A stretch of DNA of 64,000 nucleotides, from the NCBI RefSeq assembly GCF_900101545.1, contig NZ_FMZU01000011.1, forward strand, positions 62,001 to 126,000. Direction: 5' to 3'. Numbering within the stretch: position 1 is the first letter of the stretch; every line of letters starts with the position of its first letter. The DNA is from Variovorax sp. CF079 (GTDB lineage Bacteria; Pseudomonadota; Gammaproteobacteria; Burkholderiales; Burkholderiaceae_C). Positions 18,845 to 27,204 of this stretch are shown piece after piece. Position numbers and translations under genes: made by a program. The notes below the pieces were generated by a model, which did not search any database, was not told the DNA's origin, and saw nothing but the letters and a program-made list of their open reading frames with translations.

Positions 18845-20611
18845 CTACTTCTTCTTCACCGGCGGCAGATCGGTGCAGACGCCCTCGAACAGCTCAGCCG
18901 CCATGCCGATGGATTCGCCCAGTGTCGGATGCGGATGGATGGTCTTGCCGATGTCGCCGGGCTCGCAGCCCATCTCGATGGCCAGGCACAGCTCGCTGAT
19001 CAGGTCGCCCGCATGCGTGCCGACGATGCCGCCGCCGACGATGCGGTGCGTGGCCTCGTCGAAGATCAGCTTGGTGAAGCCTTCGTCGCGCCCGTTGGCG
19101 ATGGCGCGGCCCGACGCCGCCCAGGGGAACACGGCCTTGGCGACCTTCAGGCCCTCGGCCTTGCACTGCTCCTCGGTCTTGCCGGCCCAGGCCACCTCGG
19201 GGTCGGTGAAGGCCACCGAGGGGATCTGCCGCGCATCGAAGAACGCCGCTTCGCCGTGCGCCGCCTCGGCCGCCACGTGGGCCTCGTGCACGGCCTTGTG
19301 CGCGAGCATGGGCTGGCCGACGATGTCGCCGATGGCGAAGATGTGCGGCACGTTGGTGCGCATCTGTTTGTCGACGTCGATGAAGCCGCGCTCGGTGACG
19401 GCCACGCCGGCCTTGTCGGCGCCGATCTTCTTGCCGTTGGGACTGCGGCCCACGGCCACGAGCACGAGGTCGTAGACCTGGGCCTCCTTCGGCGCCTTCT
19501 CGCCTTCGAAGCTCACCTCGATGCCAGCCTTGGTGGCCTTGGCGCCGACGGTCTTCGTCTTGAGCATGACGTGGTCGAAGCGCGGCGCGTTGAACTTTTC
19601 CCACACCTTGACGAGGTCGCGGTCGGCGCCCTGCATCAGGCCGTCGAGCATTTCGACCACGTCGACGCGCGTGCCCAGCGTCGAGTACACCGTGGCCATC
19701 TCGAGCCCGATGATGCCGCCGCCGACCACCAGCATGCGCTTCGGAATGCTCTTGAGCAGCAGCGCGCCGGTGGAGTCGACGACGCGTTCGTCCTCGGGCA
19801 TGAAAGGCAGCTCCACGGCCTGCGAGCCCGCGGCGATGATGGCCTTGGCGAACTTCACCACCTTCTTCGCGCCGCCCTCGCCCAACACTTCGACATGGTA
19901 CGGATCGAGGAAGCTGCCGACACCGGTGACGACCTCGACCTTGCGTGCCTTCGCCATGCCGGCCAGGCCGCCAGTGAGCTTCTTGACGACGCCGTCCTTG
20001 AAGCCGCGCAGCGCGTCGATGTCGACCTCGGGCGCGGTGTACTTGATGCCGTGGTGGCCCAGCAGCTTGACCTCGTCCATCACGCTTGCGGTATGCAGCA
20101 GCGCCTTCGACGGGATGCAGCCGACATTGAGGCACACGCCGCCGAGCGTGGCGTAGCGCTCCACGAGCACCGTCTTCATGCCGAGGTCGGCGCTGCGGAA
20201 GGCGGCCGAGTAGCCGCCGGGGCCGGCGCCGAGCACGAGCACCTCGCACTCGATGTCGGCCTTGCCGGCGTAGCTGCCGGCCGTGGGCGCCGGCACGGAC
20301 GCGGGTGCGGCTGCGGGTTCGCTCCCTCTCCCGCTTGCGGGAGAGGGTTGAGGTGAGGGTGAGGCCGCCGCCGCCGTCTCGATCACCAGGATCACCGAGC
20401 CTTCGCTCACCTTGTCGCCGAGCGCGACCTTCAGCTCCCTGACGGTGCCCGCATGGCTCGACGGAATCTCCATCGAGGCCTTGTCGGACTCCACCATGAT
20501 CAGGCCGGTATCGACCGCGATGACCTCACCGGGCTTGACCAGCAGCTCGATGACCGCGACATCCTTGAATTCGCCGATGTCGGGGACCTTGACTTCCACC
20601 ATGTGTGCCAT
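18845..20611 (-). CDS. lpdA: Dihydrolipoyl dehydrogenase with N-terminal lipoyl domain
   Basis: A 588-residue E3 subunit of the PDH complex. Residues 1-80 form a lipoyl domain with lipoyl-lysine K44 (ESDKASMEIP). An Ala/Pro/Ser linker (81-117) follows, then the flavoprotein: FAD motif VLGAGPGGYSAAF, redox disulfide C160/C165 in GGVCLNVGCIPSKA, and the C-terminal HPHPTLGES with the active-site histidine. It re-oxidises dihydrolipoamide with NAD. The linker includes residues SPQPSPASGRGSEP, encoded by an inserted palindromic repeat. AAGGAAGC precedes the ATG, 13 bp after aceF. Confidence 0.94.
   Translation of the reverse strand: MAHMVEVKVPDIGEFKDVAVIELLVKPGEVIAVDTGLIMVESDKASMEIPSSHAGTVRELKVALGDKVSEGSVILVIETAAAASPSPQPSPASGRGSEPAAAPASVPAPTAGSYAGKADIECEVLVLGAGPGGYSAAFRSADLGMKTVLVERYATLGGVCLNVGCIPSKALLHTASVMDEVKLLGHHGIKYTAPEVDIDALRGFKDGVVKKLTGGLAGMAKARKVEVVTGVGSFLDPYHVEVLGEGGAKKVVKFAKAIIAAGSQAVELPFMPEDERVVDSTGALLLKSIPKRMLVVGGGIIGLEMATVYSTLGTRVDVVEMLDGLMQGADRDLVKVWEKFNAPRFDHVMLKTKTVGAKATKAGIEVSFEGEKAPKEAQVYDLVLVAVGRSPNGKKIGADKAGVAVTERGFIDVDKQMRTNVPHIFAIGDIVGQPMLAHKAVHEAHVAAEAAHGEAAFFDARQIPSVAFTDPEVAWAGKTEEQCKAEGLKVAKAVFPWAASGRAIANGRDEGFTKLIFDEATHRIVGGGIVGTHAGDLISELCLAIEMGCEPGDIGKTIHPHPTLGESIGMAAELFEGVCTDLPPVKKK
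20324..20347. repeat. Palindromic repeat element inside the lpdA linker
   Basis: A perfect 11-bp inverted repeat (CCCTCTCCCGC, loop TT, GCGGGAGAGGG) followed by a TTGAGGTGAGGGTGAG tail. The same kind of sequence is common between genes in many proteobacteria. Here it is in frame inside the flexible linker between the lipoyl and flavin domains and encodes a PSPASGRGS-like stretch. Confidence 0.75.
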
Positions 20612-20624
20612 TTGGGAGCTTCCT

Positions 20625-22220
20625 TCAGAACAGCACGCGCCGCAGGTCGGCGAGCACGTTGGCGAAATAGACGTTGAAGCGCGCGGCGGCGGCGCCGTCG
20701 ATCACGCGGTGGTCCCACGACAGCGAAAGCGGCAGCGTGAGGCGCGAGGTGTAGGTCTTGCCGTCGGAAGAGTGCTGCTTCCAGTAGCTCTTGCACACGC
20801 CCATGATGGCGACCTCGGGCGCGTTGATGATCGGCGTGAAGTAGATGCCGCCGATGCCGCCGAGCGAGCTGATGGTGAAGGTGCCGCCCGACATCTGATC
20901 GGGCTTGAGCTTGCCGTCGCGCGCGAGCTTGGCGAGCTCGCCCATCTCTTTCGCGATCTCGGGCACGGTCTTCCTGTCGGCATCGCGGATCACCGGCACC
21001 ATGAGGCCGTTGGGCGTGTCGGCCGCGAAGCCGATGTGCCAGTAGTTCTTGAGCACCAGCGCATCGCCGTCGAGGCTGGCGTTGAACTCCGGGAACTTCT
21101 TCAGCGCCGCCACGGCCGCTTTCATCATGAAGGGCAGCATGCTGATCTTCACGCCCGACTTTTCCAGCTCCTTGTTCATCTGCACGCGGAAGGGTTCGAG
21201 CTCGGTGATGTCGGCCTCGTCGTGCGTCGTCACGTGAGGAATGACGACCCAGTTGCGGTGCAGGTTCGCTGCGCTGATCTTCTTGATGCGTGACAGTTCC
21301 TTGCGCTCGGTCGGTCCGAACTTGGCGAAGTCGACCTTGGGCCAGGGCAGCAGGTCGATGCCGCCGACGCCACCGCCCGCAGGGGCTGCAGCGGCCTTGC
21401 CAGCGGCCGGCGCGGCAGTTGCACCGCCACCCTTCGCGAAGGCCTCCACGTCGGCGCGCACGATGCGGCCGTGCTCGCCGGTGCCCTTGAGCTTTCCGAG
21501 ATCGACACCGAGTTCGCGCGCGAGCTTGCGCACGGCGGGGCCGGCGTAGGCGAGTGCGAAGGCAGCTTCGTCGATGGCGCCGCCGGCGGCTGCAGCGGCC
21601 TGCGCCGGTGCGGGCGCGGCAGATGCTGCCGGCGCCGGTGCAGCGGCGCTCGCCGCAGGCGCATCGCCGGTCGCGAGCGACAGGATCACCGAGCCCTCGC
21701 TGACCTTGTCGCCGATCTTGATGCCGATGGCCGTCACCACGCCCGAGAGCGGCGCGGGCACGTCCATCGTGGCCTTGTCGGATTCGAGCGAGACGAGCGG
21801 GTCCTCGGCCTTCACCGTGTCGCCGACCTTCACGAAGATCTCGATGACGGGCACGTCCTTGAAGTCGCCGATGTCCGGCACGCGCACCTCGGCCACGCCG
21901 GCCGGCGCGCTGGTGGCCGACGGCGCCGCACTGACGCTGGGCTTGGCGGCTTCGGCGGGAGCGGGCGCAGCCGCGCCACCCTCGGCCTTGAACGTCATGA
22001 TGACGCTGCCCTCGCTGACCTTATCGCCCAGCTTCACGGCAATGGACTCGACCACGCCGCCGCGCGGGGCGGGCACATCCATCGTGGCCTTGTCGGATTC
22101 GAGCGAAACCAGCGGGTCCTCGGCCTTCACCGTGTCGCCGGGCTTCACGAAGATCTCGATGACGGGCACGTCGCTGAAGTCACCGATGTCGGGAACCTTG
22201 ATGTCGATTGCGTTGCTCAT
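20625..22220 (-). CDS. aceF: Pyruvate dehydrogenase E2, dihydrolipoyllysine acetyltransferase
   Basis: A 531-residue E2 core protein. Two lipoyl domains lie at 1-78 and about 111-190, with lipoyl-lysines K44 and K149, both in ESDKATMDVP. Ala/Pro-rich linkers separate them. The peripheral-subunit-binding domain follows at about 225-262 (AGPAVRKLARELGVDL, TGEHGRIVRADV). The catalytic domain ends with SWDHRVIDGAAAARF, carrying the active-site His and Asp. It transfers acetyl groups to CoA. AAGGCAG precedes the ATG; it starts 13 bp after aceE. Confidence 0.95.
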   Translation of the reverse strand: MSNAIDIKVPDIGDFSDVPVIEIFVKPGDTVKAEDPLVSLESDKATMDVPAPRGGVVESIAVKLGDKVSEGSVIMTFKAEGGAAAPAPAEAAKPSVSAAPSATSAPAGVAEVRVPDIGDFKDVPVIEIFVKVGDTVKAEDPLVSLESDKATMDVPAPLSGVVTAIGIKIGDKVSEGSVILSLATGDAPAASAAAPAPAASAAPAPAQAAAAAGGAIDEAAFALAYAGPAVRKLARELGVDLGKLKGTGEHGRIVRADVEAFAKGGGATAAPAAGKAAAAPAGGGVGGIDLLPWPKVDFAKFGPTERKELSRIKKISAANLHRNWVVIPHVTTHDEADITELEPFRVQMNKELEKSGVKISMLPFMMKAAVAALKKFPEFNASLDGDALVLKNYWHIGFAADTPNGLMVPVIRDADRKTVPEIAKEMGELAKLARDGKLKPDQMSGGTFTISSLGGIGGIYFTPIINAPEVAIMGVCKSYWKQHSSDGKTYTSRLTLPLSLSWDHRVIDGAAAARFNVYFANVLADLRRVLF

Positions 22221-22233
22221 GTTCTGCCTTGCC

Positions 22234-24906
22234 TCAGACGGTCCAGGGGGCGGCGCGCTCGGCTTGGAGCCCGTATTTCTCGATGGCCTCGGCCACCACG
22301 GCGTGCTTGATCACGCCGTCGTCGGCCAGTGCCTTGAGCGCGGCCACCACCACGTGCCAGCGGTCGACCTCGAAGAAGCGGCGCAGCTTGCGGCGGTAGT
22401 CGCTGCGGCCGAAGCCGTCGGTGCCCAGCACGGTGTAGCGCCGGCCCGCGGCCTGCACGTACTCGCGCACCTGGTCGGCGTAGTTGCGCATGTAGTCGGT
22501 GGCCGCGATGACGGGGCCGTCGTGGCCGTCGAGGCATTGCTCGACATGGCTCCGGCGCGCGGGCTGCGTGGGGTGCAGCCGGCTCCAGCGTTCGGCGGCC
22601 ATGCCGTCGCGGCGCAGCTCGTTGTAGCTGGTGGCGCTCCACACGTCGGCCGCGATGCCGAAGTCGCTCTTGAGCAGCTCGGCCGCGAACATCACCTCGC
22701 GCAGGATGGTGCCGCTGCCCATCAGCTGCACGCGGTGGCCTTTCTTCGGCGTCTTGCCGCCCTCGCTCAACTGGTAGAGGCCCTTGAGAATGCCCGCCTC
22801 GCTGCCCTCGGGCATGCCGGGGTGCGGGTAGTTCTCGTTCATGAGGGTGATGTAGTAGTACACGTCCTCCTGCTCGGCGTACATCCGCCGCATGCCGTCG
22901 CGCACGATGGCCACCACCTCGTAGGCAAAGGTCGGGTCGTAGGAGACGCAGTTCGGGATCGTGCCGGCCAGGATGTGGCTGTGGCCGTCCTCGTGCTGCA
23001 GGCCTTCTCCGTTGAGCGTGGTGCGCCCCGCGGTGCCGCCGAGCAGGAAGCCGCGCGCACGCATGTCGCCGGCCAGCCAGGCCAGGTCGCCCACGCGCTG
23101 CAGGCCGAACATCGAGTAGTAGATGTAGAACGGAATCATCGGCACGTTGTTCGTGCTGTACGAGGTGGCCGCGACGATCCAGCTGGACATCGCGCCGCCC
23201 TCGTTGATGCCTTCCTGCAGCACCTGCCCGTCCTTCGACTCGCGGTAGTACATGAGCTGGTCGGCGTCCTGCGGCTTGTAGAGCTGGCCGAGCGAGGACC
23301 AGATGCCGAGCTGGCGGAACATGCCCTCCATGCCGAAGGTGCGCGACTCGTCGGGCACGATGGGCACCACGTGCTTGCCGATCGCCTTGTCGCGCACCAG
23401 TGTGCCGAGCATCTGCACGAAGGCCATGGTGGTGGAGATCTCGCGCTCGCCGGTGTCCTTGAGCAGGCGCTCGAAGGTGGCCAGCGGCGGAATCTCGAGC
23501 GCGGTCGACTTGCGGCGGCGCTGCGGCAGGTAGCCGCCGAGCGCGGCGCGGCGCTCCCGCAGGTACTTCATCTCGGGGCTGTCCTCGGCGAGCCGGATGA
23601 AGGGCACGTTGGGCAGCTCTTCATCGGACACCGGGATCTGGAAGCGGTCGCGGAAGCCGCGCAGTGCGTCCTGCGTCATCTTCTTGGCCTGGTGCGCGAT
23701 CATCTGGCCCTCGCCCGATTCGCCCATGCCGTAGCCCTTCACCGTCTTGGGCAGGATCAGCGTGGGCTGGCCCTTGTGCTTGACGGCGGCGGCATAGGCG
23801 GCGAACACCTTCTCCGGGTCGTGGCCGCCGCGGGTCAGCGCCCAGATCTGCTCGTCGCTCATGTCGGCGACCAGGGCCTTCGTCTCGTCGTACTTGCCGA
23901 AGAAATGCTCGCGCACATAGGCGCCGCTCTTGCTCTTGAAGTCCTGGTACTCGCCGTCGACGCACTCTTCCATGCGCTGCAGCAGCTTGCCGCTCTTGTC
24001 CTTGGCGAGCAGCGCGTCCCAGCCGCTGCCCCAGAGCACCTTGATGACGTTCCAGCCGGCGCCGCGGAACACGCTCTCGAGCTCCTGCACGATCTTGCCG
24101 TTGCCGCGCACCGGCCCGTCGAGGCGCTGCAGGTTGCAGTTGATGACGAACACGAGGTTGTCCAGGCTCTCGCGGCCCGCGAGCGAGATGGCGCCGAGCG
24201 ATTCGGGCTCGTCCATCTCGCCGTCGCCCATGAAGGCCCAGACCTTGCGCGGCGCGGTGTCGGCGAGGCCGCGGCCGTGCAGGTACTTGAGGAAGCGCGC
24301 CTGGTAGATCGCCATCAGCGGGCCGAGGCCCATCGAGACGGTGGGGAACTGCCAGAAGTCGGGCATGAGCCAGGGGTGCGGGTACGACGGGATGCCGCCA
24401 CCATCGGCCTCCTGGCGGTAGTTGAGCAGCTGCTGCTCGCTCAGGCGGCCTTCGAGGAAAGCGCGCGCGTAGATGCCGGGCGAGCTGTGGCCCTGGATGA
24501 AGAGCAGGTCGCCGCCATGCGTGTCGGTGGCGGCATGCCAGAAATGGCCGAAGCCAATGTCGTAGAGCGTGGCCGCCGACTGGAAGCTCGCGATGTGGCC
24601 GCCGAGTTCGGACGAGTCCTTGTTGGCGCGCAGGATGATCGCCATCGCGTTCCAGCGGATGATGGAGCGCAGGCGGTGTTCGATCTCGCGGTTGCCGGGA
24701 GACTTTTCCTCCTTCTCGGGCGGGATCGTGTTCTTGTAGGCCGTGTTCAGCGAACGGGGCACGTACACGCCGTCGCGGCGGCCCTCGTCGACGAGGCGAT
24801 TCAACAGAAAATTCGCGCGCTCGCTGCCGCGGTGTTGTTGAACCGCGCCAAGCGCGTCGATCCACTCGCCAGTTTCCGTGGGGTCAAGGTCACCCATGGT
24901 GCTCAT
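22234..24906 (-). CDS. aceE: Pyruvate dehydrogenase E1 component (homodimeric)
   Basis: An 890-residue thiamine-diphosphate enzyme, normal for the homodimeric E1 (about 885-900). The ThDP motif is GDGEMDEPESLGAISLAGRE at about 230, and other conserved blocks include GHIASFQSAATLYDIGFGHF and GQPTLILPKTVKGYGMG. It decarboxylates pyruvate and acetylates E2. The ATG at 24906 is preceded by AGGAGA; the open frame continues to 25008, but that extension contains the sigma-54 promoter and is not protein-like. It is the first gene of a sixteen-gene minus-strand array. Confidence 0.95.
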   Translation of the reverse strand: MSTMGDLDPTETGEWIDALGAVQQHRGSERANFLLNRLVDEGRRDGVYVPRSLNTAYKNTIPPEKEEKSPGNREIEHRLRSIIRWNAMAIILRANKDSSELGGHIASFQSAATLYDIGFGHFWHAATDTHGGDLLFIQGHSSPGIYARAFLEGRLSEQQLLNYRQEADGGGIPSYPHPWLMPDFWQFPTVSMGLGPLMAIYQARFLKYLHGRGLADTAPRKVWAFMGDGEMDEPESLGAISLAGRESLDNLVFVINCNLQRLDGPVRGNGKIVQELESVFRGAGWNVIKVLWGSGWDALLAKDKSGKLLQRMEECVDGEYQDFKSKSGAYVREHFFGKYDETKALVADMSDEQIWALTRGGHDPEKVFAAYAAAVKHKGQPTLILPKTVKGYGMGESGEGQMIAHQAKKMTQDALRGFRDRFQIPVSDEELPNVPFIRLAEDSPEMKYLRERRAALGGYLPQRRRKSTALEIPPLATFERLLKDTGEREISTTMAFVQMLGTLVRDKAIGKHVVPIVPDESRTFGMEGMFRQLGIWSSLGQLYKPQDADQLMYYRESKDGQVLQEGINEGGAMSSWIVAATSYSTNNVPMIPFYIYYSMFGLQRVGDLAWLAGDMRARGFLLGGTAGRTTLNGEGLQHEDGHSHILAGTIPNCVSYDPTFAYEVVAIVRDGMRRMYAEQEDVYYYITLMNENYPHPGMPEGSEAGILKGLYQLSEGGKTPKKGHRVQLMGSGTILREVMFAAELLKSDFGIAADVWSATSYNELRRDGMAAERWSRLHPTQPARRSHVEQCLDGHDGPVIAATDYMRNYADQVREYVQAAGRRYTVLGTDGFGRSDYRRKLRRFFEVDRWHVVVAALKALADDGVIKHAVVAEAIEKYGLQAERAAPWTV

Positions 24907-24969
24907 CGGTTTGTCTCCTGTGTCATGGCCAGGATCCGCATCGGGCGACGCGGTCGGCCTTGGTACAGA

Positions 24970-24984
24970 GCAATCGATGTGCCA
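24970..24984 (-). promoter_or_regulatory. Sigma-54 promoter upstream of aceE
   Basis: Reading the minus strand from 24984, the bases are TGGCAC, then five bases (ATCGA), then TTGC followed by T. This matches the sigma-54 consensus TGGCAC-N5-TTGC at every core position with correct spacing. The transcription start would fall near 24958, giving a leader of about 50 bases before the aceE ATG. The rest of the 24907-25207 gap holds the palindrome at 25093-25117 and nothing else I recognise. Strength and use are predicted, not known. Confidence 0.75.
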
Positions 24985-25092
24985 CGCGGCGCGCGGCGCG
25001 CAAAGCACGCTAAGTCGTTGATTTCATGAGGGATGAGCTGAGGATGGGGCGAGTGCTCCGCCGATGATCCGGATGCGGAGCGAAGAGGCCGT

Positions 25093-25117
25093 CCGAATCA
25101 CCGGACCGGTGATCCGG
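25093..25117. promoter_or_regulatory. 25-bp palindrome, candidate activator site for the aceE promoter
   Basis: Two 12-base arms around a single central base at 25105 match at 11 of 12 positions; the inner 17 bp (ATCACCGGACCGGTGAT) are perfect. The centre is about 120 bp upstream of the -24 element of the sigma-54 promoter. That is the usual distance for an enhancer bound by an NtrC-class activator. DctD is the obvious candidate, but a repressor such as a PdhR-type GntR protein cannot be excluded. Confidence 0.65.
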
Positions 25118-25207
25118 GCAAACCCTGGGGTCACTCAGGCGTGCGAGACGGAGACCGCCGTGCTCCATCACGCCGCGGTCAGCATGCGGATCAGGGCGAC
25201 TTGGCGG

Positions 25208-25432
25208 CTAGCGCCGCGGAAAGCGCTTGATCATGCTGTGTCCCAGCGAGGTGATGGCGATGACAGTGGCCGGCGGCTGGTTGTAGCCGTCCAAGGTCCG
25301 CACGGGTTTGGGGATGGACGCCTTGACGTGACCCGCGAGGCTCAGCACGCGCACGGCATCGACGTCCGAACCGTGGTTGACGGCGACCGGCAGATCGTGT
25401 TCTGCCAAACGATGAAGCAGGATGATAGGCAC
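25208..25432 (-). CDS. Small hypothetical protein
   Basis: A 74-residue reading frame starting with GTG (VPIILLHRLAEHDLPVAV) and ending ITSLGHSMIKRFPRR. No signal peptide, membrane helix or known motif is visible. The codons use G or C in third position at a rate like the neighbours. It is the only plausible coding frame in this gap. It lies upstream of aceE on the same strand, beyond the sigma-54 promoter region. The upstream Shine-Dalgarno is weak, and the open frame extends to 25606 with low-complexity sequence that looks non-coding. Confidence 0.45.
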   Translation of the reverse strand: MPIILLHRLAEHDLPVAVNHGSDVDAVRVLSLAGHVKASIPKPVRTLDGYNQPPATVIAITSLGHSMIKRFPRR

Positions 25433-25604
25433 CCAGCGAGTATGCCGGCTCGCGGCGTCAGGTCTGCGCCAGACTTGTAGGCGAACAGCAGGCAACGCGC
25501 GTCGATGCCTGACTGCCGGCCCGCCGCGAAGGCCGGTAGGCGCCGGCAAGCGCTGACGACGCGGAGCGTATAGGCTTGGCCCATTTTTTCTGCGGGCCGA
25601 TCCC

Positions 25605-26273
25605 ATGCACGTTCAAGAAGCTGTTGCGAGCCGCCATTCCATCCGGGCTTTTCTGTCGACGCCGGTCGACGGCGAGACGATCCGCCGCGTGCTGACGGCC
25701 GCCGCTCGCGCGCCTTCCGGCGGCAACTTGCAGCCTTGGCACATCGACGTGCTCGCGGGGGACGCGCTGGCCGAACTCAGGCAGCGCATGCAGGCGCGGC
25801 TCGCTGCCGGCGAAACGGAGCCCGCCGCTTACGACATCTATCCCAGAGAGCTGCGCTCGCCCTGGCGCGAGCGGCGCTTCCAGGTCGGCGAGGCGATGTA
25901 CGCGCGCCTCGGCATTCCGCGCGAGGACAAGGCGGCGCGGCGACGCTGGTTCGCCAACAACTACGGATTCTTCGGCGCGCCGCTCGCGCTGTTCTGCTCG
26001 GTCGATCGCTCGATGGGGCCGCCGCAATGGTCGGACCTCGGCATGTACCTGCAAACCGTCATGCTGCTGCTGCGCGGCGAAGGCCTCGACAGCTGTCCCC
26101 AGGAGTGCTGGGCGGTCTATCCGGACACGGTGGGCAGCGTGCTGCGACTGCCGCCCGAACGCATGCTGTTCTGCGGCATGTCCATCGGCCACCGCGATCC
26201 CGGGCATCCGGTGAACGCGCTTGTCAGCGACCGGGCGCCCGCCGACGAGTGGCTGCGCTTCCACGGCTTCTGA
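25605..26273 (+). CDS. Nitroreductase-family oxidoreductase
   Basis: A 222-residue FMN-dependent nitroreductase fold protein. The N-terminal FMN-phosphate motif is ASRHSIRAFLSTPVD, followed by ARAPSGGNLQPWHIDVL, the typical second flavin loop. SDLGMYLQTVMLLLRGEGLDSCPQECW forms the dimer-interface helix, given here only as a region at about 143-170. Members reduce nitroaromatics, quinones or enoates with NAD(P)H; the substrate is unknown. The gene diverges from the small protein gene at 25208-25432 and converges with the crotonase gene 9 bp away. Confidence 0.88.
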   Translation: MHVQEAVASRHSIRAFLSTPVDGETIRRVLTAAARAPSGGNLQPWHIDVLAGDALAELRQRMQARLAAGETEPAAYDIYPRELRSPWRERRFQVGEAMYARLGIPREDKAARRRWFANNYGFFGAPLALFCSVDRSMGPPQWSDLGMYLQTVMLLLRGEGLDSCPQECWAVYPDTVGSVLRLPPERMLFCGMSIGHRDPGHPVNALVSDRAPADEWLRFHGF

Positions 26274-26282
26274 CGAAAGCGT

Positions 26283-27107
26283 TCAGGGTTCCGGCACAAA
26301 ACGCGGCGCGCGCCGCTCGATGTTGGCACGCACGGCCTCGATCTGGTTGGCGCTGCCGACCAGCGCCTTCTGCTCGACCGATTCGGCCAGCAGCAGGTCG
26401 GCGGCGCTGTGCGCCATTGCCGCGTTCAGGAGCCGCTTGCCGGCGCGGATCGCATCGGGACTCTTCTGCGCGATCTCGTGCGCCATCTGCAAGGCATCGG
26501 CCAGCGGATCGGCCGACACCCTCGTCGCGAAGCCGAGCGCCACCGCCTCCTCGCCCGAGAAGATGCGGCCGGTGAAGGTGAGCTCGCGCACCACGTCGGC
26601 CCGCGCCAGCTCGCGCATCAGCACCATGCCGCCCATGTCGGGCACCAGGCCCCACTTGATCTCCATCACGGACAGCTTGGTGTCGGGCGCGACGAGCCGC
26701 ACATCGGCACCCAGCGCGACCTGAAGGCCGCCGCCGAAGGCCACGCCGTGCACCGCGGCGATCACCGGCACCGGCACTTCGCGCCAGACCATCGCCACCT
26801 GCTGCGCGGCGTTGGCGATGCCGTGCGTGCGCGCGAGCAGGTCCGCAGCGGCGCCTGACCCGATGACACCGCTCGCGCCGCCCTGCCCCATGCGCTCGAA
26901 GGACTGCATGTCGAGCCCGGCGCAGAAGGCCTTGCCGCGGCCTGCAAGGACCACCGCGCGCACGCGCGTGTCATCGCTAAGCCGCGTGCCGGCATCGATC
27001 AGCGCATCGAACATCGCGGGGTCCAGTGCGTTCATCTTGTCGGCGCGCGAGAGCTGGAGTTCGACCACGCCATCGGCGTGGCGGATCGATTCGATGCGGT
27101 CGTTCAT
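26283..27107 (-). CDS. Crotonase / enoyl-CoA hydratase family protein
   Basis: A 274-residue crotonase-fold enzyme. The oxyanion-hole segments are GRGKAFCAGLDMQSF and HGVAFGGGLQVALGADVRLV, and IKWGLVPDMGGMVLMRE covers the region where catalytic glutamates usually lie. The second glutamate position appears to be Asp or Met rather than Glu, so hydratase activity is not assured. Isomerase, hydrolase or other crotonase activities are possible. The ATG at 27107 has GGAGAC upstream; a longer frame to 27368 overlaps a divergent gene. Confidence 0.85.
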   Translation of the reverse strand: MNDRIESIRHADGVVELQLSRADKMNALDPAMFDALIDAGTRLSDDTRVRAVVLAGRGKAFCAGLDMQSFERMGQGGASGVIGSGAAADLLARTHGIANAAQQVAMVWREVPVPVIAAVHGVAFGGGLQVALGADVRLVAPDTKLSVMEIKWGLVPDMGGMVLMRELARADVVRELTFTGRIFSGEEAVALGFATRVSADPLADALQMAHEIAQKSPDAIRAGKRLLNAAMAHSAADLLLAESVEQKALVGSANQIEAVRANIERRAPRFVPEP

Positions 27108-27204
27108 TGGATGTCTCCGGGTTGGATCGATGCAAGTATCGGCGCCCGGCGATGATGGCGCCTGTCGCGCAGCCAACAGTACAGTCCATCCAGGAGGAAT
27201 GCCC

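Noticed and set aside
15141-19475. A 1444-codon open frame on the plus strand
   Set aside because: It lies antisense to lipA, maeB, the hydrolase and lpdA, all clearly identified; its product is His/Arg/Ala-rich without domains. Such shadows are expected in GC-rich DNA.
21574-25029. A 1151-codon open frame on the plus strand
   Set aside because: Antisense to aceF and aceE, with low-complexity Ala/His/Arg composition and no recognisable motif.
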